Notes: generated by a model from the letters alone, not told the origin. 64,000 bases of DNA from Paludibacteraceae bacterium (GCA_017647145.1 JAGCLD010000032.1:47096-111095), one strand, 5' to 3'; shown: positions 23,660 to 33,742, numbered from the stretch's first letter. Translations and numbers: made by a program.

Positions 23660-24577
23660 ATGTGGGGCATCATAATTAACCCTCGTTCAGGGAAAAAAGC
23701 ACTGAGAATGCAGCGTAAATATCTGTTCAAAACATTAAGAACGGAAAAAATACCTTTCATCTATCAAGTGACAGCCTATGCCGGACATGCCACAGAAATC
23801 GCATACGACTATATAAAGCACGACATCAAGCACATTCTGATTTTAGGAGGGGATGGCACGATTAGTGAAGTGGTGAATGGGATATTTCAAGCAACATCTG
23901 ATGCTTCGGACATCACAATTGCAATCATACCAAGAGGTACCGGAAATGATTGGGGAAGATATTGGGGACTCACAAAAGACTACAAAGCTAGTATTGATGC
24001 TTTCCTAAAAGGTAAATGTCAACAAATTGACATAGGAAGAATTACATACCAAAGAAACAAGATAAACCACACGCACTTCTTTATTAATTCTGTGGGAATA
24101 GGACTGGATTGTAAAGTGGTAACACTCACACACACGCTCAAATACTACTTCGGAAGTCATGCACTACTTTATTTTGTGTCGCTCATTGCTGCTGTCTGTA
24201 CTTTTAAATCTAAAAGAATAAAACTAATAGCAGACAACCAAGATATATGCAACGACAAAATACTCACCATGAACATCGGAAACGGTTGTTATAGTGGGGG
24301 AGGAATGAAGCAAAATCCTGACGCAAAACCAACAGATGGAATCTTTCATGGAATGTATGTTGGAAAAATCACATTCATGGATGTTATGCATGCAATACCC
24401 AGACTGTTCAATGGAGGATTATCTGCATTGCCTTTTGTACACAATATTGAAGCAAAAAAGATACAAATAGAGACTGCTAAATACATTCCATTTGAGGCAG
24501 ATGGAATAGTGATTGATGCTTGTGGACCATACACAATAGATGTACTCCACAATGCATTGAAGATGCTGATACCTTAG
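23660..24577 (+). CDS. Diacylglycerol-kinase-family lipid kinase (YegS/DgkB-like)
   Basis: A 305-residue protein beginning WGIIINPRSGKKALRMQ. The catalytic motif GGDGTISEVVNGI and the PRGTGNDWGRYWG segment define the DAGK catalytic domain; a C-terminal lobe contains GNGCYSGGGMKQNPDAKPTDG. It phosphorylates a lipid (diacylglycerol or a sphingoid base); Bacteroidales make sphingolipids, so a sphingosine-kinase role is possible (inference). Its stop overlaps that of the convergent glycerate kinase gene by two bases. Confidence 0.9.
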   Translation: MWGIIINPRSGKKALRMQRKYLFKTLRTEKIPFIYQVTAYAGHATEIAYDYIKHDIKHILILGGDGTISEVVNGIFQATSDASDITIAIIPRGTGNDWGRYWGLTKDYKASIDAFLKGKCQQIDIGRITYQRNKINHTHFFINSVGIGLDCKVVTLTHTLKYYFGSHALLYFVSLIAAVCTFKSKRIKLIADNQDICNDKILTMNIGNGCYSGGGMKQNPDAKPTDGIFHGMYVGKITFMDVMHAIPRLFNGGLSALPFVHNIEAKKIQIETAKYIPFEADGIVIDACGPYTIDVLHNALKMLIP

Positions 24578-25716
24578 CAAAATTCCAACTCTGTTAATAC
24601 ACGAACAACACACTGTGATAAATGTGTCATAGTGTGTTCTTTTTGCATGGAAAGCTTATGAGGAAAACCTTGTGGATGAATTCCATAAGCACCAAGAAGA
24701 CCATAATCTTGAGCATGAAAATCATCTGCTACTTGACCGGCAAATGCTAACACGGGAATATCCTTAGAACTACTGTGATCTACAATCTTTTGTAGTACTT
24801 TACCCATAAAGGATTGTTGGTCAATACGTCCTTCGCCGGTAATCACAAGGTCGCAATCTTCTAATAATGAGAAAAAACCGGTAGCATTTAACACATACTC
24901 AATGCCGGAAACAACATCTGCCTGCAGCAAACCAATACATCCCCCGGCGACACCTCCGGCTGCACCACTACCGGAAATTCTCTGAACATCTACACCACTA
25001 TGGCTCATCAGAACACGAGCATAATTTTGCAGACCTTCATCTAATAGAACGACTTCTTGCATGGTGGCACCCTTTTGAGGGGCATACACATAAGCTGCTC
25101 CTTTTTTACCATAAAAACAATTCACTACATCATTCAACAGAAGAAATCTCACTTCTCGTAGAGAGGGAATAACATGGTCGTCTTTAATATCTCGCACCAA
25201 AATTAGCGAATCACCGCATGGAGGAAGCTCATCTCCTTTGTGGTCAAGAAAACGATATCCAAGTGCATGCAAGACGCCCATTCCGCCGTCGTTTGTAGCG
25301 CTACCACCCAAACATAGGAGTATTTCTTTATTACCGGCCTCTATGGCTTCTCTGATCACTTCTCCACAGCCAAAACTACTGGTAATGAGTGGATTTCGCT
25401 CGTCCAGGTTCAGCAAAGCAAGTCCGCATGTGTCAGCCAATTCCACTACCGCACGTGCGTCAGCCAATTGACCATAAAAAGCACTACACGGACGCATGAG
25501 TGCATCATGTGCCCGTGTAGTTATGAGTGTTCCGTTATGTGCCTTAGTTATGATACGTCCACTTCCTTCTCCGCCATCACCTATAGCAATTACTTCTATA
25601 TGACAACTTGGATTTATCTCGCGAATACTATCAGCAACGCATTTTCCTGCCTCTTCTGATGATATAGAACCCTTAAATGAGTCTATGGCTACAATAACCT
25701 TGCGGAGATGTGGCAT
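24574..25716 (-). CDS. Glycerate kinase (GarK/GlxK family)
   Basis: A 380-residue protein with the family N-terminus VIVAIDSFKGSISSEEA, the GDGGEGSGRII loop, CLGGSATNDGGMGVLHALG and VITGEGRIDQQSFMGK. It phosphorylates D-glycerate, joining glyoxylate, serine or sugar-acid breakdown to glycolysis. It starts 7 bp downstream of the stop of the steroid-reductase-like gene, so these minus-strand genes probably form one transcript with the SDR gene upstream, although the biochemical link is unclear. Confidence 0.93.
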   Translation of the reverse strand: MPHLRKVIVAIDSFKGSISSEEAGKCVADSIREINPSCHIEVIAIGDGGEGSGRIITKAHNGTLITTRAHDALMRPCSAFYGQLADARAVVELADTCGLALLNLDERNPLITSSFGCGEVIREAIEAGNKEILLCLGGSATNDGGMGVLHALGYRFLDHKGDELPPCGDSLILVRDIKDDHVIPSLREVRFLLLNDVVNCFYGKKGAAYVYAPQKGATMQEVVLLDEGLQNYARVLMSHSGVDVQRISGSGAAGGVAGGCIGLLQADVVSGIEYVLNATGFFSLLEDCDLVITGEGRIDQQSFMGKVLQKIVDHSSSKDIPVLAFAGQVADDFHAQDYGLLGAYGIHPQGFPHKLSMQKEHTMTHLSQCVVRVLTELEFC

Positions 25717-25723
25717 ATGAAGG

Positions 25724-26488
25724 CTAATAGATAAACGGAATCATGCGTTTTACTTTACGAGAAGTAAATTCCTCGCCAAACATTTCTGCGTATTTTTTGT
25801 TGATTGAGTTAGCGCGAGGAGCAAGGTTGGCAAATGTCCATACTGCAAATACTACACCACTCCATGACCAAGTGAGAAGGGCAAAACCAACCCACTCAAC
25901 AAACTCACCGAAATAGTTGGCTGAAGATACATAGTTGTACATACCCCCTGTTGGCATATAATGTTTAGTGTCGCCAGGTTTACGCAGATTGCGGATGCGA
26001 CGGTCAGAGTCAATGTTGATATACATACCAATGAAGAAGATAATGGTTCCGCAAATAAATTGAGGAGTCATCAGCCAATCAGCACTATACATGCTGGCCG
26101 GTGAGAAATAGAACAACCAGCCTCCTTGCATTAAAGCATTCAGAATATTAAAGAATACACCCATAAACATTACGCTTAAGGGCATTTTGCTGTTACCCTT
26201 CAATAGGAAGGGGAATATAAATGAACGTTGGAAGTAATGTGTTTCAAAAATGAGTAAACAACATAGAGTGGTGATGGTCTTATGATCTGTTGGAGCAAAA
26301 GCCCATAGAATCAACATCACCAAAAAAACTGGAGACTCCATCAAGCACCATGCTATTTTATTGTTGATGGCAAGACCCCAACTCTTAGTTGTAAACAGAC
26401 CGTAACCTGCCTTCACAAAAAACAATGCAACAAACACCACTACGGCAATTGCTGCCATCACTATCAAATAAGTATAAAAAGGATTCAT
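25724..26488 (-). CDS. 3-oxo-5-alpha-steroid 4-dehydrogenase (5-alpha-reductase)-family membrane protein
   Basis: A 254-residue polytopic protein with the C-terminal steroid-reductase domain. Characteristic features are ETHYFQRSFIFPFL, the IGMYINIDSDRRIRNLRKPG loop, the MPTGGMYNYVSSANYFGEF segment and the final SRKVKRMIPFIY, all like eukaryotic SRD5A1/2 NADPH and substrate sites. It would reduce a double bond next to a ketone in a steroid or other lipid. In gut Bacteroidales such proteins have been linked to 5-alpha reduction of bile acids and steroid hormones (recalled). The gene follows an SDR gene by 20 bp. Confidence 0.88.
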   Translation of the reverse strand: MNPFYTYLIVMAAIAVVVFVALFFVKAGYGLFTTKSWGLAINNKIAWCLMESPVFLVMLILWAFAPTDHKTITTLCCLLIFETHYFQRSFIFPFLLKGNSKMPLSVMFMGVFFNILNALMQGGWLFYFSPASMYSADWLMTPQFICGTIIFFIGMYINIDSDRRIRNLRKPGDTKHYMPTGGMYNYVSSANYFGEFVEWVGFALLTWSWSGVVFAVWTFANLAPRANSINKKYAEMFGEEFTSRKVKRMIPFIY

Positions 26489-26508
26489 CGTAATTATTTA
26501 TTAAATTA

Positions 26509-27990
26509 TTATTGTTCCATTCCGGCAAAGATTTCCTCGCCGTAAACATCGTTTTCATCTTTATCATGTAAAGGATACCACACTTGTGCAAAGAAGGGAT
26601 TTCCCTTGGCTATTTCACCATAGCGCCATGGAGTAGGTAAACATTCAGGACACCAATGTCCTCCCAGTAAGATTAAAGCTGGGGAAGCCTTAAACTTATG
26701 TCCAAATTGGCATTCCCATTCAAGTGGTGTGCTCAAATCTCCCTTCACCATAGACTCCGACAGACATTTGCCGCCTCTGAATGTTGCTGCTTGACGCATA
26801 TCTTCTATGTCGAGTTCGCTTTCAGGCTTGCTTTCATCATAACCATGGTTCAGGATAATAGCTTCTTCACTTGGGTGAGAGGTGTCAAAATGATCCCAGT
26901 CAGGAATCTGTTGGTATTTCTCCATGCTACCATAAAAAGCAGCTATGCGTGCTTTATTTTGTGTCTTAATCCAGTTTTGCGTACCAAGTCCTTTTTTGTA
27001 GGCCATTGGACGCATTGCAAGTTTCAAGATAGGAGCAGGTACCAACTTAGCTAAACTGAAAAACCAAGGTAATTGTTTGCTCATACCATCAAAGTATTCA
27101 TCTACGGGTACATTCGCACGAAAATGCAAGTAATCTTCTAGTTTGTCTGAGTCTACATACCATTGTCCATGAAAATTACGTGTTACAAACCAATTGGCAT
27201 TAAAGATCTTTTCGGGTGGAGGACATGAAATGGCTTTTAATAACTTGCACTCAAATTCATAGTTGCTCAGGCGATACTCTTTACCACTTCCGATATTGTA
27301 GAAATGACGCCAAAAATGTTCTGGTAAATCAAAAGTACATAGGTTCGATAGTAGTCGTCCGGAGTCTTCTACTGTTGCCCATTCTAACACACCTCGTATA
27401 GGAACATGAAACATAATTGGGTCATAGTTTTTCAATATGGCGGGGTAGAGTATACCTGATTGACGAAGACACACCCAGTTCTTTATTCCTGATTCTACAA
27501 TAATACGTTCGGCTGTAGTCTTGGAAATAGCGTAATGATCGTAAACACTGATGCAGATAGGATCACCTGTACGCCCCCAATGAATTGGTTCATTCCGATC
27601 GCTGGTTTGTGCAACAGAGCCAATATAGGCTACCTTAATCTCATCAGCATTTGGCTGAGCTAATACTGCACGAGCTACATTTTCTGCAGCGCGTTGGTTT
27701 ACGTAACGTGTTTTGTTAGGATAGTAATCGGCTGCCGGAGAAACCATTCCGCCTACATGTAGAACATAATCAGCACCACGAACACCACGTTCTACATCTT
27801 CATATTTTGTCAAATCTCCCCATACAATGTGAATTTTGTCTGCTAATGGGGCTAATTTCTTTTGATTGGCTTTGCTCGGACGTGCTAATACGGTAATTTC
27901 TACTTTATCAGGATGCTTTAGCAATTCTTGCATTCCTGCCCAACCCATTGTACCGGTAGCACCGGTAAGAAATACTTTTCGTTTTTGCAT
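26509..27990 (-). CDS. Extended short-chain dehydrogenase (3-beta-HSD-like) fused to a zinc-ribbon-like C-terminal domain
   Basis: A 493-residue two-part protein. Residues 1-330 form an extended SDR: the Rossmann motif VFLTGATGTMGWAG, the active-site Tyr153-x3-Lys157 (YDHYAISK) and a serine in AYIGSVAQT. The C-terminal part (about 390-493) has GGKCLSES, WECQFGHKF and GGHWCPEC, a likely four-cysteine/histidine metal-binding fold after which comes a conserved-looking PTPWRYGEIA. The SDR half resembles NAD-dependent epimerases and 3-beta-hydroxysteroid dehydrogenases. The downstream 5-alpha-reductase-like gene suggests a steroid or sterol-like substrate (inference). A consensus promoter lies 32 bp upstream. 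Confidence 0.85.
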   Translation of the reverse strand: MQKRKVFLTGATGTMGWAGMQELLKHPDKVEITVLARPSKANQKKLAPLADKIHIVWGDLTKYEDVERGVRGADYVLHVGGMVSPAADYYPNKTRYVNQRAAENVARAVLAQPNADEIKVAYIGSVAQTSDRNEPIHWGRTGDPICISVYDHYAISKTTAERIIVESGIKNWVCLRQSGILYPAILKNYDPIMFHVPIRGVLEWATVEDSGRLLSNLCTFDLPEHFWRHFYNIGSGKEYRLSNYEFECKLLKAISCPPPEKIFNANWFVTRNFHGQWYVDSDKLEDYLHFRANVPVDEYFDGMSKQLPWFFSLAKLVPAPILKLAMRPMAYKKGLGTQNWIKTQNKARIAAFYGSMEKYQQIPDWDHFDTSHPSEEAIILNHGYDESKPESELDIEDMRQAATFRGGKCLSESMVKGDLSTPLEWECQFGHKFKASPALILLGGHWCPECLPTPWRYGEIAKGNPFFAQVWYPLHDKDENDVYGEEIFAGMEQ

Positions 27991-28021
27991 GTTTGTTAAT
28001 GTAGTTTTGGCTTTAACCTTG

Positions 28022-28053
28022 CAAAGGTAATATAAGAACTGCGAATAAGCAAA
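28022..28053 (-). promoter_or_regulatory. Promoter of the SDR/5-alpha-reductase/glycerate kinase operon
   Basis: TTTG (28050-28053), 20 bp, TACCTTTG (28022-28029) on the minus strand. Confidence 0.7.
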
Positions 28054-28092
28054 TATAAGTTGTTTTCATGAGCAAGATAGAGGCAATGCATT

Positions 28093-28123
28093 TTGTATAT
28101 CTTGCACGTTTGTTGTAACTTTG
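28093..28123 (+). promoter_or_regulatory. Promoter of the yip1-smpB-gpmI operon
   Basis: TTG (28093-28095), 20 bp, TAACTTTG (28116-28123); predicted start near 28131, placing the ATG at 28145 in the transcript and excluding the upstream TTG at 28121. Confidence 0.7.
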
Positions 28124-28144
28124 CAGAACGAATATGTAGAGTGC

Positions 28145-28711
28145 ATGAAATTACCAAAATTCTTACATAGAGCCATTCAAATTGTATTCCACTCCAAGCA
28201 AGAGTGGAATAATATTGCTCAAGAATATTTCTCAAGCAGAGATTTATTTATGCAATATGTATTGCCATGGATTATTTTGTGTACTTCGCTTAGTGCTTTG
28301 TGTAGTGGAATCTATTCAAACCATTTCTGGGCACATTTCTTTTTAACATTGTTGCTGGGTGGGATATCGTATATTGGAGGGTATTTTCTTGCCTGTTATT
28401 TGGGATTCTATCTGCTCAATAAATTATTTCCTAAGGCATTTAATAAACAAGACACAATAACCATTATTTCCTATGCATTTACAATTTATTGGGCGTTGGA
28501 ATGTGTGGTTGCCATAGTGCCGGAATTTCTCTTTCTGCGTGTACTAAATTTTTACATCCTTTATGTGTTATGGGAAGCTGACGGTGTTCTTATGGAAATT
28601 CCTAAACAAAAACAAGGGGTGGTTGTTCTACCTTTAGCAGTGCTCATTGTTGTGGCAGTGCCTATAATACGGGCTCTTTCCACTATTTTATTACCCAATG
28701 TACATCTATGA
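28145..28711 (+). CDS. Yip1-family integral membrane protein
   Basis: A 188-residue protein from the ATG at 28145 ([15 protein letters not shown]). After a short amphipathic N-terminus with [11 protein letters not shown] it has about five hydrophobic helices, a pattern and start typical of bacterial Yip1/DUF1282 proteins. Function in bacteria is not established. Its stop overlaps the smpB start (ATGA), so the two are translated together, and gpmI follows on the same strand. Confidence 0.8.
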   Translation: MKLPKFLHRAIQIVFHSKQEWNNIAQEYFSSRDLFMQYVLPWIILCTSLSALCSGIYSNHFWAHFFLTLLLGGISYIGGYFLACYLGFYLLNKLFPKAFNKQDTITIISYAFTIYWALECVVAIVPEFLFLRVLNFYILYVLWEADGVLMEIPKQKQGVVVLPLAVLIVVAVPIIRALSTILLPNVHL

Positions 28712-29169
28712 TAAGAAACGCAAATGTTAATATAAAGAATAAAAGAGCTACATTCGATTATGAAATCACAGATCGATATGTGGCTGGTTTGCAGTTATAT
28801 GGTACTGAAATCAAGTCTATCCGTGATGGAAAAGCAGGACTTGTTGATACCTATTGTCTTTTTGAAAGGGGAGAATTGTGGGTGAGAAACATGCATATAG
28901 CAACTTATTTCTTCGGAACCTACAATAATCATGAGGTAAAACGAGACAGAAAACTGCTGCTGAATAAAAAAGAACTGAGCAAACTACAAAGAGCTACCAA
29001 GGAAACGGGCTACACAATCATCCCGTTAAGACTATTTATTAATGAAAAAGGTTTGGCAAAGTTGGAAATTGGACTAGCACGTGGTAAGAAAAACTATGAC
29101 AAAAGACAATCTTTGAGAGAAAAAGATGACAAGCGTGATATAGATCGTGCCATGAAAGACGCAAGATAA
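28708..29169 (+). CDS. smpB: SsrA-binding protein SmpB
   Basis: A 153-residue tmRNA partner needed for trans-translation rescue of stalled ribosomes. It has the family start ([20 protein letters not shown]), the [20 protein letters not shown] core and the basic tail [20 protein letters not shown] that enters the mRNA channel. The overlapping ATGA with the membrane-protein gene supports the start. The ssrA gene is not in this window. Confidence 0.97.
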   Translation: MIRNANVNIKNKRATFDYEITDRYVAGLQLYGTEIKSIRDGKAGLVDTYCLFERGELWVRNMHIATYFFGTYNNHEVKRDRKLLLNKKELSKLQRATKETGYTIIPLRLFINEKGLAKLEIGLARGKKNYDKRQSLREKDDKRDIDRAMKDAR

Positions 29170-29209
29170 ACAGAATTGACAATAAAGAATATTTAGAATT
29201 TAAGATAGT

Positions 29210-30733
29210 ATGAAAAAGAAAGCTTTGTTAATGATTTTAGATGGTTGGGGTATCGGAAAACACAACCACGCAGACGTAATTTACAACACTCCAACACCTT
29301 ATTGGGATAGCCTCATACAAAACTATCCACATTCACAATTACAGGCATCGGGTGAAAATGTAGGATTGCCTGATGGACAAATGGGAAACTCTGAAGTGGG
29401 TCACCTTAATATTGGTGCCGGACGAGTAGTATATCAAGATTTGGTGAAAATTAATCGTGCTTGTGCAGACAACTCTATTCTTGAAAATAAAGAAATTAAA
29501 AACGCATTCTCTTATGCTAAAGAACACGGAGTGAAAATTCACTTCATGGGTTTAGTGTCAGATGGTGGGGTGCATAGTTCACTCGATCACTTGTTTAAAC
29601 TATGTGACATAGCTAAAGAATATGGTATTGATAATGCTTACGTACATTGCTTCATGGATGGACGTGACACTGACCCTAAAAGTGGTAAAGGATTTATTGA
29701 GGCCTTGCAAAATCATTGCCAACAATCAGCCGGACACATTGCTACCATCGTAGGACGCTACTATGCAATGGACCGTGATAAACGTTGGGAACGCGTAAAA
29801 GAAGCCTATGACTTGATGGTTAATGGAGTAGGTAATGCGACTACAAATCCTGTAGAAGCCATGCAGGCATCTTACGAAGAGGGAGTGACAGATGAGTTTA
29901 TCAAGCCAATCGTGGTGGTAGATGCTAATGGACAACCACTTGCTAAGATTGAAGCAGATGATGTGGTGGTTTTCTTCAACTATCGTAACGACCGTGCGAA
30001 AGAACTCACCGTAGTGCTTACTCAACAAGATATGCCGGAAGCAGGCATGCACACATTGCCACTTCATTACTACTGCATGACTCCCTATGATGCTTCATTC
30101 TCCGGAGTACACATTCTCTTTGATAAGGAAAATGTAGAAAATACTCTTGGTGAATTTGTTGCTGCACAAGGACTCAAACAATTACACATCGCAGAAACAG
30201 AAAAATATGCACACGTTACTTTCTTCTTCAACGGGGGTAGAGAGACTCCTTATGAAAATGAAGAACGCATCCTTGTGCCTTCTCCTAAAGTGGCAACATA
30301 CGATTTGAAACCGGAAATGAGTGCCTACGAAGTAAAAGACAAATTAGTAGAAGCGATACGTACGGAGACCTATGATTTTATAGTAGTTAACTATGCGAAT
30401 GGTGATATGGTAGGACACACAGGTGTCTATGCTGCTATTGAAAAGGCTGTCACAACTATTGATGATTGTGTACGTGACACAGTTGAAGCGGCTAAACAAG
30501 CAGGATATGAAGTCATCATCATTGCCGACCATGGTAATGCTGATAATGCAGAAAATGCAGACGGAACACCTAATACTGCTCATTCTCTTAATCCTGTACC
30601 ATTTGTGTATATCAGCGAAAATAAAGATGCACAGGTTGAAGATGGTATTCTTGCTGACGTTGCACCAAGTATCTGTCATATCTTAGGCCTAACACAACCT
30701 AAAGAAATGACCGGTAAGTCGCTTTTGAAGTAA
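29210..30733 (+). CDS. gpmI: 2,3-bisphosphoglycerate-independent phosphoglycerate mutase
   Basis: A 507-residue alkaline-phosphatase-superfamily enzyme interconverting 3- and 2-phosphoglycerate in glycolysis. It has [19 protein letters not shown], the catalytic serine in [31 protein letters not shown], and the metal ligands in [12 protein letters not shown] and [10 protein letters not shown]. Length matches the family (about 505-515). Third gene after yip1 and smpB, followed by a strong terminator. Confidence 0.98.
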   Translation: MKKKALLMILDGWGIGKHNHADVIYNTPTPYWDSLIQNYPHSQLQASGENVGLPDGQMGNSEVGHLNIGAGRVVYQDLVKINRACADNSILENKEIKNAFSYAKEHGVKIHFMGLVSDGGVHSSLDHLFKLCDIAKEYGIDNAYVHCFMDGRDTDPKSGKGFIEALQNHCQQSAGHIATIVGRYYAMDRDKRWERVKEAYDLMVNGVGNATTNPVEAMQASYEEGVTDEFIKPIVVVDANGQPLAKIEADDVVVFFNYRNDRAKELTVVLTQQDMPEAGMHTLPLHYYCMTPYDASFSGVHILFDKENVENTLGEFVAAQGLKQLHIAETEKYAHVTFFFNGGRETPYENEERILVPSPKVATYDLKPEMSAYEVKDKLVEAIRTETYDFIVVNYANGDMVGHTGVYAAIEKAVTTIDDCVRDTVEAAKQAGYEVIIIADHGNADNAENADGTPNTAHSLNPVPFVYISENKDAQVEDGILADVAPSICHILGLTQPKEMTGKSLLK

Positions 30734-30752
30734 TAAGATTATACAATAAGAA

Positions 30753-30791
30753 AAGAAGCTGTCTCAACACTTAGGGACAGCTTCTTTTTTT
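30753..30791 (+). terminator. Intrinsic terminator after gpmI
   Basis: Perfect 11-bp stem AAGAAGCTGTC/GACAGCTTCTT (30753-30763, 30775-30785) followed by a run of T. A-rich upstream sequence makes it usable from the minus strand as the queF-side terminator as well. Confidence 0.9.
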
Positions 30792-30811
30792 ATTGGTGAC
30801 TCCACACCCAA

Positions 30812-31279
30812 CTATTCGTTTCGGAAATTAGCTAACATGCGTGCTTTTCTTAATTCTTGATGTTCATCATCTGCATAGTTGGCAAATGGATAAATCGATA
30901 TTCCACCACGCGGGGTGAATATACCAATGACTTCTAAATAACGAGGATTCATTAACTTTACAAGATCTTTCATGATAATATTGATACAATCTTCATGAAA
31001 GTCACCATGATTACGAAAACTAAACAGATATAATTTCAGCGATTTACTCTCCACCATCTTATGACGGGGTATGTAGTTGATGATGATCTTTGCAAAATCA
31101 GGTTGTCCGGTCTTAGGACAAAGACTGGTAAACTCCGGACAATTAAACGTCACTAAATACTCATTATCTGTATGCTTGTTGTCAAATGTTTCCAATACGG
31201 AAGGACAATATGTAGATGGGTATTCAGTGGATGATTGGCCTAATAAGTTTACACCCATTAATTCTTCTTCTGTACGCAT
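30812..31279 (-). CDS. queF: NADPH-dependent 7-cyano-7-deazaguanine reductase QueF
   Basis: A 155-residue single-domain QueF reducing preQ0 to preQ1 in queuosine synthesis. The catalytic Cys54 and Asp61 lie in [12 protein letters not shown], and the QueF motif [20 protein letters not shown] is complete. Length corresponds to the unimodular (B. subtilis) type. It is last of a minus-strand group with lemA and the TPM gene; other queuosine genes are not here. Confidence 0.96.
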   Translation of the reverse strand: MRTEEELMGVNLLGQSSTEYPSTYCPSVLETFDNKHTDNEYLVTFNCPEFTSLCPKTGQPDFAKIIINYIPRHKMVESKSLKLYLFSFRNHGDFHEDCINIIMKDLVKLMNPRYLEVIGIFTPRGGISIYPFANYADDEHQELRKARMLANFRNE

Positions 31280-31330
31280 GTCACCTTTTGTTTAATAGTT
31301 GGTATGGCTATTTTTGTGAATAATGTCTTT

Positions 31331-31921
31331 CTAAAAGGCTACTGTAGGTGCTAGTTCTGCTCCTTCATTCGCTTGGAAGTAGGCTTTCTTTTCGAATCCA
31401 AACATACTTGCTATGATGTTGTTGGGAAAACGACGGATATAAGCATTAAAGGCTTGGGCAGATGCATTAAATGTGTTGCGTGCCACTGTAATGCGGTTTT
31501 CTGTGCCTTCTAATTGGCTTTGTAGTTCTAAGAAGTTTTGGTTGGCTTTTAGGTCGGGATAGTTTTCTGTAATGGCCAATAATCTTCCTAAAGTCATGCT
31601 TAAATCGCCTTGACGTTGTTGAAAATCTGCTAATTGTTCTTCTGTTAGATTGTTGGCATCAAGGGTGAGGCTGGTAGCATTTGCACGTGCAGCAACAACA
31701 GCATCCAAGGTGCTTTGCTCATGTGCTGCATAGCCCTTTACAGTGGCAACAAGATTAGGAATGAGGTCAGCACGACGTTGATATTGGTTCTCTACTTGTG
31801 CCCAATCTTTGTTTACTTGTTCATCGGCTACTACCATGTGATTGTAGCCTTTCACTATCCATAATGCAATAATGGCTACGACTGCCACTATGCTTAAAAG
31901 AATAACAGATGTTTTTTTCAT
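31331..31921 (-). CDS. lemA: LemA-family protein
   Basis: A 196-residue protein with one N-terminal membrane helix (VILLSIVAVVAIIALWIV) and the long helical LemA domain: WAQVENQYQRRADLIPNLV, SQLEGTENRITVARNTFN and AYIRRFPNNIIASMFGF are family hallmarks. Function is unclear; in many bacteria it is paired with a TPM-domain protein, as here (55 bp downstream of it). Queued in the same direction as queF. Confidence 0.95.
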   Translation of the reverse strand: MKKTSVILLSIVAVVAIIALWIVKGYNHMVVADEQVNKDWAQVENQYQRRADLIPNLVATVKGYAAHEQSTLDAVVAARANATSLTLDANNLTEEQLADFQQRQGDLSMTLGRLLAITENYPDLKANQNFLELQSQLEGTENRITVARNTFNASAQAFNAYIRRFPNNIIASMFGFEKKAYFQANEGAELAPTVAF

Positions 31922-31976
31922 TTGTTTGATGATTTTATTTTATATGGTTTTTTATAGTTTTATAGACTGATCTAAC

Positions 31977-33194
31977 TTAAAAATGTCCTCCGGCACCGCC
32001 ACCACTAAATCCACCGCCGCCCCAACTTCCACCGCTGAAACCACCACCACTTCTACTTCCTCCTGTAACTACTACCACCGGAAGTTTCGGAATGACATAT
32101 TGATTAACAAATTGCTTGCCACAATGCTGACAGATATATGTGCGCTCACCCAATCCATTATAAAATTGGGTAGCTTGTGTTAATATAACATCGGCATGAA
32201 GACTTGAGGCTATGGCATGACAGTACTTACATTCTGAATAGGGAGTTTTCTGAGCGTGATAGGGGAGAATGATGTGATTGTAGCAATGCTTACACTCCCA
32301 TACGTCATAATTGACAGAGCGTAATTGTTCTTCTTTTTGTTGCTTCTTGCTCAGGTGTACATCCTCTTCTGTCTCTGAGAGCAATGTCATGGAATGTCGA
32401 CATTCCGGGCAGATAACCGGAGTGAGACGTATCTGCTTGTGTTTATACCCGATATACAGTGCCCAAAAGAGTAGGGGAATAGGGAATAATATACCCATGC
32501 CCCAACACCAATAAACATATTTCTGACTCCGTGCATAGCGTACATTGTTGGCTGCGTTAGGATAAGCATTCATCACGCGCAATCCCCACCATGCCACAAC
32601 GATTAACACCAAGAATGCAAACATGAAATAATAACTGAGAATATCTATCCATATTCTGCGAGAAGCATATTCGCGGTCTAGAAGTAGTTCTGCTTTCGCT
32701 GTATCTTGTGTTAATCTGTGATGTATATACTTCACTCCATGCAGAAATCCCTTATTATAGTCTCCTTCTTTAAAGTATGGAAAAATTTCTTCTTGCAAAA
32801 TGCGTTCACAAACACCATCAGGAAGTAGCCCTTCAAGGCCATTGCCTACTTCTATACGCACTGCACGTTGGTCTAATACCAGTAAAAGCAGTAGCCCGGT
32901 GCTCTTGTCTTTATCTCCAATACCCCATGTGCCTGCTAATGTATAGGCAAACTCAGTGTAATCGGCATCGCCAATAGAATTAAGTGCAACAACAGCCATC
33001 TGAACTTCAGTTTGTCTCTCAAGGTCCGACAATAGTTGGTTCAGGGCTTCCACACTCTTTGGGGAGATGATTTGGTCCGGATTGGCAACATAGCCGTTTT
33101 GTACACGTGGATTAGGTACAGTATAAGGGGTATAGGTTGCCATCAGAACGAGGCTGATTGAGGCTAATATACTAGTTGTTATAGTGCGTTTCAT
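31977..33194 (-). CDS. TPM-domain membrane protein with glycine-rich tail
   Basis: A 405-residue protein: signal peptide, a TPM domain (about 38-170, with YVANPDQIISPKSVEALN and AVRIEVGNGLEGLLPD), two membrane segments around 190-255, then a cysteine-rich region with at least four CxxC pairs (CPECRH, CKHCYN, CKYCHA, CQHCGK) suggesting zinc ribbons. The end is the usual SGGGFSGGSWGGGGFSGGG tail. TPM proteins partner LemA and have been linked to photosystem repair in plants; the bacterial role is open. The zinc-ribbon insert between membrane part and Gly-rich tail is less common than the plain form. Confidence 0.88.
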   Translation of the reverse strand: MKRTITTSILASISLVLMATYTPYTVPNPRVQNGYVANPDQIISPKSVEALNQLLSDLERQTEVQMAVVALNSIGDADYTEFAYTLAGTWGIGDKDKSTGLLLLLVLDQRAVRIEVGNGLEGLLPDGVCERILQEEIFPYFKEGDYNKGFLHGVKYIHHRLTQDTAKAELLLDREYASRRIWIDILSYYFMFAFLVLIVVAWWGLRVMNAYPNAANNVRYARSQKYVYWCWGMGILFPIPLLFWALYIGYKHKQIRLTPVICPECRHSMTLLSETEEDVHLSKKQQKEEQLRSVNYDVWECKHCYNHIILPYHAQKTPYSECKYCHAIASSLHADVILTQATQFYNGLGERTYICQHCGKQFVNQYVIPKLPVVVVTGGSRSGGGFSGGSWGGGGFSGGGAGGHF

Positions 33195-33217
33195 GCTTGT
33201 TATGATTAACCCGTAAG

Positions 33218-33688
33218 TTATTTTTTATTTTTTAAACTTATTTCTACCTCTTCTATTTTAGCATCACCCAATGACCAAGAGTTCGCACTTTTGTCTCTCT
33301 GATAAGAAGGTGTCAAAATAATGGTGTCATTTTCATATTCACCGTTTTCTGATCCATCCACATCATTGACTACCAAATAAATAGAATCTGGTCTAAAACG
33401 ATGTCTTCCCTCTAGTTGGAAATTCCCCTTATCATTACTTCGGGTAGAAACATTTGATTCTATCACGTTTATTTCTATTCCTTTCACAGCTTGGCCTTTC
33501 GTATTTTCCACTCTACCACTAATTTTATAGGTGCTATAGGGCACTCCATACATGGCAATCGTTCGTGGAACTCTTCCGACTTCTGATTGGACTGTGTTTT
33601 GTCCGGAACACGACATACCTAATAGGGGGAGTAGTAGGCTAATGAGATAATTCACAATGTGAAGCGATGTTTGTTTTACTTTCTTCAT
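33218..33688 (-). CDS. Putative lipoprotein of the radical-SAM-associated type
   Basis: A 156-residue exported protein with a lipobox (SLLLPLLGMSCSGQ). The segment MYGVPYSTYKISGRVENTKG followed by VKGIEINV is the start of a carboxypeptidase-regulatory-like beta domain. It matches my memory of Bacteroidetes lipoproteins annotated as 'radical SAM-associated putative lipoprotein'. Such genes usually sit beside a radical SAM enzyme; none is found in this neighbourhood. It heads the TPM-lemA-queF group (24 bp gap). Confidence 0.65.
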   Translation of the reverse strand: MKKVKQTSLHIVNYLISLLLPLLGMSCSGQNTVQSEVGRVPRTIAMYGVPYSTYKISGRVENTKGQAVKGIEINVIESNVSTRSNDKGNFQLEGRHRFRPDSIYLVVNDVDGSENGEYENDTIILTPSYQRDKSANSWSLGDAKIEEVEISLKNKK

Positions 33689-33742
33689 AATTCATCAAAA
33701 TGATTGTATGTTAATAAACATATCCATGCCGTATATATAGGA

